Source: Rhodoferax sp.
Lineage (GTDB): Bacteria; Pseudomonadota; Gammaproteobacteria; Burkholderiales; Burkholderiaceae_C
Assembly (NCBI GenBank): GCA_028292305.1
Contig: JAQGMQ010000212.1
Location: 1-10,999 of the forward strand
Direction of reading: 5' to 3'
DNA length: 10,999 bases
The notes under the pieces were generated by a model that was given only the letters and a program-made list of their open reading frames with translations, did no database searches and was not told where the DNA came from. Shown piece after piece: positions 7,838 through 10,999 of this stretch. A program made the translations under genes and the position numbers. Numbering within the stretch: the first letter of the stretch is position 1; each line of letters opens with the position of its first letter.

Positions 7838-8419
7838 GCGGCTACGGCCTAGGAGGTCCACACAGATATTGAAAGCATAGGAGGAAGTCAGTGGGACGCT
7901 GGGCAGGTACTTCAGCTGAAACCAACTGCCCCCGGCAACGCCGGTTTGACCGCGCGCATTGAACATCATGGATCTCGTAGGCACCATGTCATTCAGCTCA
8001 TAGTTCGCGCTACCCGCCGTTCGCGCGATCAGCATATTTTCAGGCTTTGCGGTCGTGCCTTCCATGGGTTGCGTCAGCGCCGCGTTGCAATCCGGATTCA
8101 AAAACACGATCCACCCAGCCTGCCAGTTCGACGCGGTGGTCGAGCATGCCGGTGGACTGGTTGTGCTGGTGCTGTCCGCGTTGGTGCTGATGCACATGCT
8201 CACGCAAATGTTCTTGCTGACCGCCTCATTGCGCGCGCGCAGCACACTGCCGTTGAACTCACTGCCGATGCTCGAAAAGGTGTTCCGAATGAAGAACGTG
8301 CGCAGCGACGGTGCCGCCAAGGTGCCAAGGATGGCCACGATGGCCAACGTCACCATCAGCTCGATGAGCGTGAACCCGCAGCTCTTCTTCGCAGCAATGG
8401 AACGATTGTGGACACTCAT
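7796..8419 (-). CDS. fimT: Orphan FimT/GspH-type minor (pseudo)pilin
   Basis: A 207-residue type IV prepilin-like protein. A 15-residue leader ends in KKSCG, and cleavage before Phe16 leaves FTLIELMVTLAIVAILGTLA, the classic N-methylated helix with Glu5 of the mature form (Glu20). The soluble domain has six cysteines (72, 76, 92, 111, 186, 204), so disulfides are likely in the periplasm. The region FNARGQTGVAGGSWFQLK and the C-terminal NICVDLLGRSRSVP match the FimT/GspH domain. GRSR (191-194) fits the GRxR motif implicated in DNA binding by FimT in natural transformation. The ATG at 8417-8419 was chosen; one at 8426-8428 would add three residues. Neither has well-spaced Shine-Dalgarno sequence (GGGGG lies only 2 nt upstream of the chosen ATG). 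No other pilus genes are near. GC is markedly lower than in the neighbours. The assignment to FimT rather than GspH rests on the motif and the lack of type II secretion genes. Confidence 0.87.
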   Translation of the reverse strand: MSVHNRSIAAKKSCGFTLIELMVTLAIVAILGTLAAPSLRTFFIRNTFSSIGSEFNGSVLRARNEAVSKNICVSMCISTNADSTSTTSPPACSTTASNWQAGWIVFLNPDCNAALTQPMEGTTAKPENMLIARTAGSANYELNDMVPTRSMMFNARGQTGVAGGSWFQLKYLPSVPLTSSYAFNICVDLLGRSRSVPLSATNTCGTY

Positions 8420-8426
8420 AGCCCCC

Positions 8427-8442
8427 ATTGTGCATGCACAAT
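8427..8442. promoter_or_regulatory. Perfect 16-bp palindrome at the fimT start (possible operator or hairpin)
   Basis: ATTGTGCATGCACAAT is a perfect inverted repeat, 8 bp upstream of the chosen fimT start codon. On the + strand it is followed by TGTTTTTT. In the fimT transcript it could fold as a 6-bp stem with a CATG loop beside the start site, and it touches the alternative ATG at 8428. It could instead be a dimeric repressor operator. The stem is AT-rich and too short for a strong terminator, and no + strand gene ends close by. The palindrome is seen directly; the role is inferred. Confidence 0.4.
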
Positions 8443-8520
8443 TGTTTTTTAGGTGGATTCCGGCATGGCACACGCCTCGAAAAACCAACATCGCGTCCAA
8501 GCCGCCCCGCCGCAAAACCT
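8443..8520. other. Short intergenic stretch between kdoO and fimT
   Basis: Both flanking genes are on the - strand, so this 78-nt gap lies after kdoO and before fimT. It must carry any fimT promoter unless fimT is read through from kdoO. It contains a T6 run (8445-8450) and an A5 run (8480-8484). I could not identify a convincing -35/-10 pair or a terminator hairpin by eye. Confidence 0.4.
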
Positions 8521-9408
8521 TCAAAGCGGCGCTCCCGCCAGCGGCCTACCGGCCAGCTTCGACAAAACCCCGAGCGGGCTGCGCCCCGGGTCGCTCTGGT
8601 ACTGCGGCGCCATGAAAAAAGTCTGTTCCATCATGAATTGCCCGCTGTAGACGGCGTGCAGCGTCTGGTCGGAAAAACACACCCAGCTGCTGCCGGCGGC
8701 GAAGGGCATTTCCAGCTGGTCGGCGCGTTGTTGGTAATCCATGTCCTGCTTCATCAGGTCGTGCAGCTGCAGCATCATGTGGTCGTATTCGCTGCGCAGC
8801 GACTTGGTGACACGCATCCTGCGCAGCAAGGCGGCCTGCCAGGGGCGGTAGGGCTTCATGCGCGGCAGGAAGTGCGCCGCCACCTTTTCAAACGGCTCGC
8901 CGACGCGCCACAGCCGCGGTTTGCCGGCCGGGTTCAGGTTGGTGAAGACCCGCAGGATGCGTTCGCCGCGGTTGGGCCGCGAGGGGAACGAGTCCACGTG
9001 CAGCCGCCGGTCGTCGGCGCGCCACGATTGCTGGCGCGACTCGACCTCGCTCGGCCGGTAGCTGGTCGGCTCCAGGCGCAGGTGCCGGCTGTAGTGGGGG
9101 AACAGATCGCCCACCAAGCCCACCGCCTGGTTGCGGTAACGCAGCATCATCGCGGCCAGCGTGGCCCGTTCCTGCGGCGTGCCGATGGCGCCTTTCACGG
9201 TGTCGGGCTGGCCGGCCGGCTGGCTGATGTTGCGCGACTTCGGGTCGCGCAGCTCGGGTCGCAGCAGCGCGGCTTCGGCGGTCGACAAGGTAAACGGCAG
9301 CGCGGGGAAATACAACACGCCACCGCCCTCCAGCGCCGCGGTCAGCGCCGGGTCGGGGCGCTGACCCGACCACGCGCTGGCCGGGACTTCGACAATTGGG
9401 TTTTGCAT
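8521..9408 (-). CDS. kdoO: Kdo 3-hydroxylase family Fe(II)/2-oxoglutarate dioxygenase
   Basis: KdoO hydroxylates the outer Kdo sugar of lipopolysaccharide to Ko, an inner-core change characterised in Burkholderia ambifaria and Yersinia pestis. The 295-residue protein is predicted soluble, with no signal peptide seen. It carries the iron-binding facial triad of the double-stranded beta-helix: HVD at 137-139 in RRLHVDSFPSRPNRGERILR, and the distal His251 in SDQTLHAVYSGQF. Arg149 or Arg153 just after the HxD could contact a substrate carboxylate. The family stretch RVFTNLNPAGKPRLWRVGEPF (153-173) and the early DPKSRNISQP are well kept. The ATG at 9408 was chosen because it begins a normal-length protein just past the divergent promoter region; the frame is open further upstream, but that part is antisense to the neighbouring gene. 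The gene is monocistronic as far as seen and unrelated to its neighbours. Confidence 0.88.
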   Translation of the reverse strand: MQNPIVEVPASAWSGQRPDPALTAALEGGGVLYFPALPFTLSTAEAALLRPELRDPKSRNISQPAGQPDTVKGAIGTPQERATLAAMMLRYRNQAVGLVGDLFPHYSRHLRLEPTSYRPSEVESRQQSWRADDRRLHVDSFPSRPNRGERILRVFTNLNPAGKPRLWRVGEPFEKVAAHFLPRMKPYRPWQAALLRRMRVTKSLRSEYDHMMLQLHDLMKQDMDYQQRADQLEMPFAAGSSWVCFSDQTLHAVYSGQFMMEQTFFMAPQYQSDPGRSPLGVLSKLAGRPLAGAPL

Positions 9409-9516
9409 GGCCCTATTTTCGCCGGTTTCAGCGGGCGTCCAGAATGCCCGATCGGCCCTTGGCCACATGTCCGGAAACGGCCAATCGAGCTGCGGCCGCC
9501 GCGTATCATTCCTTCC
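9409..9516. promoter_or_regulatory. Divergent promoter region between kdoO and the Ada-AlkA gene, with a TTGGCC dyad
   Basis: These 108 nt separate two divergent start codons. A perfect 6-bp dyad, TTGGCC (9459-9464) and GGCCAA (9479-9484), is spaced by 14 nt and sits near the middle. TATCAT at 9504-9509 differs from the -10 consensus at one position and ends 7 nt before the rightward ATG. That would place transcription start at or next to the start codon, which has no Shine-Dalgarno sequence. No classical Ada box was recognised. The dyad and hexamer are visible; promoter and operator roles are inferred. Confidence 0.4.
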
Positions 9517-10999
9517 ATGCAAGCCGCTCCGCCCTCCACCGACACCGCTCACCAGGACGCCTGTTACCTCGCGCTGAAGACCCGCGACGCACGGTTCGAT
9601 GGCCGCTTCTTCACCGCCGTGACGAGCACCGGCATCTACTGCCGGCCGGTGTGCAGCGTGAAGACGCCGAAGCGCGAAAACTGCCGCTTCTTCGACCATG
9701 CCGCGCAGGCCGAGGGCGCGGGCTTCCGGCCCTGCCTGCGCTGCCGCCCCGAACTGGCGCCGCAGTCGCTGGCCTGGTCGATCCAGGACGCGTCGACCAT
9801 CCTGGCGCACCAGGCCGCGCGGCTGCTGGACGAACCCGACGCCTGGGGTGACGAGGCGATGGGCGTCGAAGCGCTGGCCGCGCGCATGGGCATCAGCGAC
9901 CGCCATCTGCGGCGCATCTTCGAGGCGCATTTCGGCATCTCGCCGCTGCAGTACCTGCAGACGCGCCGCCTGCTGACGGCCAAGCAGTTGCTGGCCGATA
10001 CCGACCTGGCCATGCCGCAGGTGGCGCTGGGCAGCGGCTTCGCCAGCGTGCGCCGATTCAACGCCGCCTTCCTGGCCCAGTACCGCCTCAACCCGTCGCA
10101 GTTGCGCCGCGCAGGCGCTTCGGAGGCCGGCAGCGAAAAAGGCCTCGGCCGGCCGGTGAAGCTGGGCTACCGCCCCCCTTACGACGTGGCGGCGATGCTG
10201 GCCTTCTTCCGCAAGCGGCGGGTGGAACACGTGGAGTGGGTGGCCGATGAGGCCGATGAGGCCGATGCCCCGGCGCTGGCGCGCACGCTGCGGGTGCAGA
10301 CGGGCGGGGCCAGCGTCACGGGCTGGGTCCGCATCGACTTCGACGCCGCCCGCAGCCAGGTGCTGCTGCGCACCAGCGAATCACTGCGGGTGGCCCTGCC
10401 GCAGGTGATCCGCCGTGTGCGCGCGCTGCTCGATCTGGACGCCGAGCCGCAGGCCATCCACGCCGTGCTGCAGGACCGCTTCCCCGATGGCGCCGGTCTG
10501 CGCGTGCCCGGCACGGTCGACGGATTCGAGCTGGCCGTGCGCGCCGTGCTGGGCCAGCAGATCACCGTGGCCGCGGCGCGCACCCTGGCGCAGCGCCTGG
10601 TGGACCGCTTCGGCACGGCCATCGACACCCCGTGGCCGGGGCTGAGCCGGCTGTTCCCCACGGCGGCGGCGCTCGCCGAACTGGGCGCCGGCGCCGGCGA
10701 CGCGCTGGGCCAGCTCGGCATCGTGCGCCAGCGGCAGGCGGCCATCGTCGCCCTGGCCCAGGCGGTGCACAGCGGCGCGTTGCGCATCCATGCCGGTGCC
10801 GACATCGCCAGCACCGTGGCCCTGCTGAAGAGCCTGCCAGGCATCGGCGACTGGACGGCACAATACATCGCCATGCGCGCGTTGCGCTGGCCCGATGCGT
10901 TCCCTGCCGGCGACGTGGCGCTGCACAAGGCACTCGGCGTGTTGGGCGACAAGCAGCCGGCGCGCGCGGCCGAAGCCGCGTCGCTGGCCTGGCAACCCT
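9517..10999 (+). CDS. alkA: Ada-type regulator fused to AlkA-like 3-methyladenine DNA glycosylase (3' end outside window)
   Basis: A multidomain DNA alkylation repair protein, 494 residues visible. Residues about 14-80 form the zinc-binding Ada domain with all four cysteines: Cys42 and Cys46 in GIYCRPVC, Cys73 and Cys76 in FRPCLRC. In Ada, the first one accepts methyl groups from phosphotriesters and switches the protein to an activator. An AraC helix-turn-helix follows (about 100-202), with ALAARMGISDRHLRRIFEAH and VALGSGFASVRRFNAAF. From 217 on is the AlkA N-terminal domain (LGYRPPYDVAAMLAFF), then the HhH-GPD glycosylase: VLGQQIT (344-350), hairpin LPGIGDWTAQYI (440-451), and catalytic Asp466 in PAGDVALHKAL. 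AlkA excises 3-methylpurines. No Ogt-type methyltransferase domain was seen in the visible part. The ATG at 9517 is the only nearby start; it lacks a Shine-Dalgarno sequence. The domain order predicts a self-regulated repair gene. Confidence 0.93.
   Translation, partial: MQAAPPSTDTAHQDACYLALKTRDARFDGRFFTAVTSTGIYCRPVCSVKTPKRENCRFFDHAAQAEGAGFRPCLRCRPELAPQSLAWSIQDASTILAHQAARLLDEPDAWGDEAMGVEALAARMGISDRHLRRIFEAHFGISPLQYLQTRRLLTAKQLLADTDLAMPQVALGSGFASVRRFNAAFLAQYRLNPSQLRRAGASEAGSEKGLGRPVKLGYRPPYDVAAMLAFFRKRRVEHVEWVADEADEADAPALARTLRVQTGGASVTGWVRIDFDAARSQVLLRTSESLRVALPQVIRRVRALLDLDAEPQAIHAVLQDRFPDGAGLRVPGTVDGFELAVRAVLGQQITVAAARTLAQRLVDRFGTAIDTPWPGLSRLFPTAAALAELGAGAGDALGQLGIVRQRQAAIVALAQAVHSGALRIHAGADIASTVALLKSLPGIGDWTAQYIAMRALRWPDAFPAGDVALHKALGVLGDKQPARAAEAASLAWQP
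10243..10269 (+). repeat. 9-bp tandem repeat inside the AlkA N-terminal domain
   Basis: GCCGATGAG occurs twice in tandem, followed by a third copy GCCGATGCC. It encodes Ala-Asp-Glu, Ala-Asp-Glu, Ala-Asp-Ala at residues 243-251, an acidic stretch that probably lies in a surface loop. The unit is in frame, so copy changes would alter length without breaking the gene. Confidence 0.6.

Noticed and set aside
8427..8450. Rho-independent terminator on the + strand (palindrome plus T run)
   Set aside because: The stem is 6 bp and AT-rich, the T run is offset by TG, and the nearest + strand gene ends about 590 nt upstream at 7837. An operator or start-site hairpin for fimT is more plausible.
7946..8452. 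+ strand open frame antisense to fimT
   Set aside because: The opposite strand has a clear prepilin signature and the FimT C-terminal motif. This frame has no recognisable feature.
9409..10230. N-terminal extension of the Kdo hydroxylase frame (274 more codons)
   Set aside because: The extension is antisense to the Ada domain and HTH of the neighbouring gene and has a shadow-like composition. Hydroxylase homology starts at the ATG at 9408.

Overview
The window is GC-rich (about 68 % in the lines I counted, for example 841-900), densely coding and almost entirely protein-coding. A Bug-type solute receptor, a Kdo 3-hydroxylase homologue and a glgB-glgX-malQ cluster together point to a betaproteobacterium of the order Burkholderiales, possibly Comamonadaceae. 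This placement is inference from gene content. I saw no tRNA, rRNA, CRISPR array, insertion sequence or transposase.

Region 1 (1-4480, + strand) is a glycogen / alpha-glucan operon. It holds the C-terminal third of the branching enzyme GlgB (cut by the window edge), then the debranching enzyme GlgX, then the 4-alpha-glucanotransferase MalQ. The gaps are 16 and 43 nt. GlgB makes alpha-1,6 branches, GlgX removes them from trimmed glycogen, and MalQ rearranges the short maltodextrins released.

Region 2 (4477-7837) is an AraC-family regulator on the - strand, divergent from a tightly packed + strand operon. The operon encodes a periplasmic Bug/TctC-type receptor, a PhzF-fold isomerase/epimerase and a RidA/YjgF-like protein. 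The spacing inside it is 2 nt, then a 14-bp overlap. This looks like a small regulated uptake-and-processing module of unknown substrate, and it is the best candidate here for an undescribed pathway. The regulator and malQ end tail to tail, with both stop codons inside one CTAG.

Region 3 (7796-8450, - strand) is a lone FimT/GspH-type minor pilin gene in DNA of clearly lower GC (98 of 180 bases in 7861-8040). Its 3' end overlaps the 3' end of the ridA-like gene by 42 bp. It carries a prepilin cleavage site, six cysteines in the mature protein and a GRSR motif of the kind linked to DNA binding in FimT. A perfect 16-bp palindrome sits at its start.

Region 4 (8521-10999) has a - strand Kdo 3-hydroxylase homologue (LPS inner-core modification). 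Divergent from it is a + strand Ada-type DNA repair fusion: a four-cysteine Ada domain, an AraC helix-turn-helix and an AlkA-like glycosylase. That gene runs off the right edge. The 108-nt divergent gap holds a TTGGCC-N14-GGCCAA dyad and a -10-like TATCAT close to the glycosylase start.
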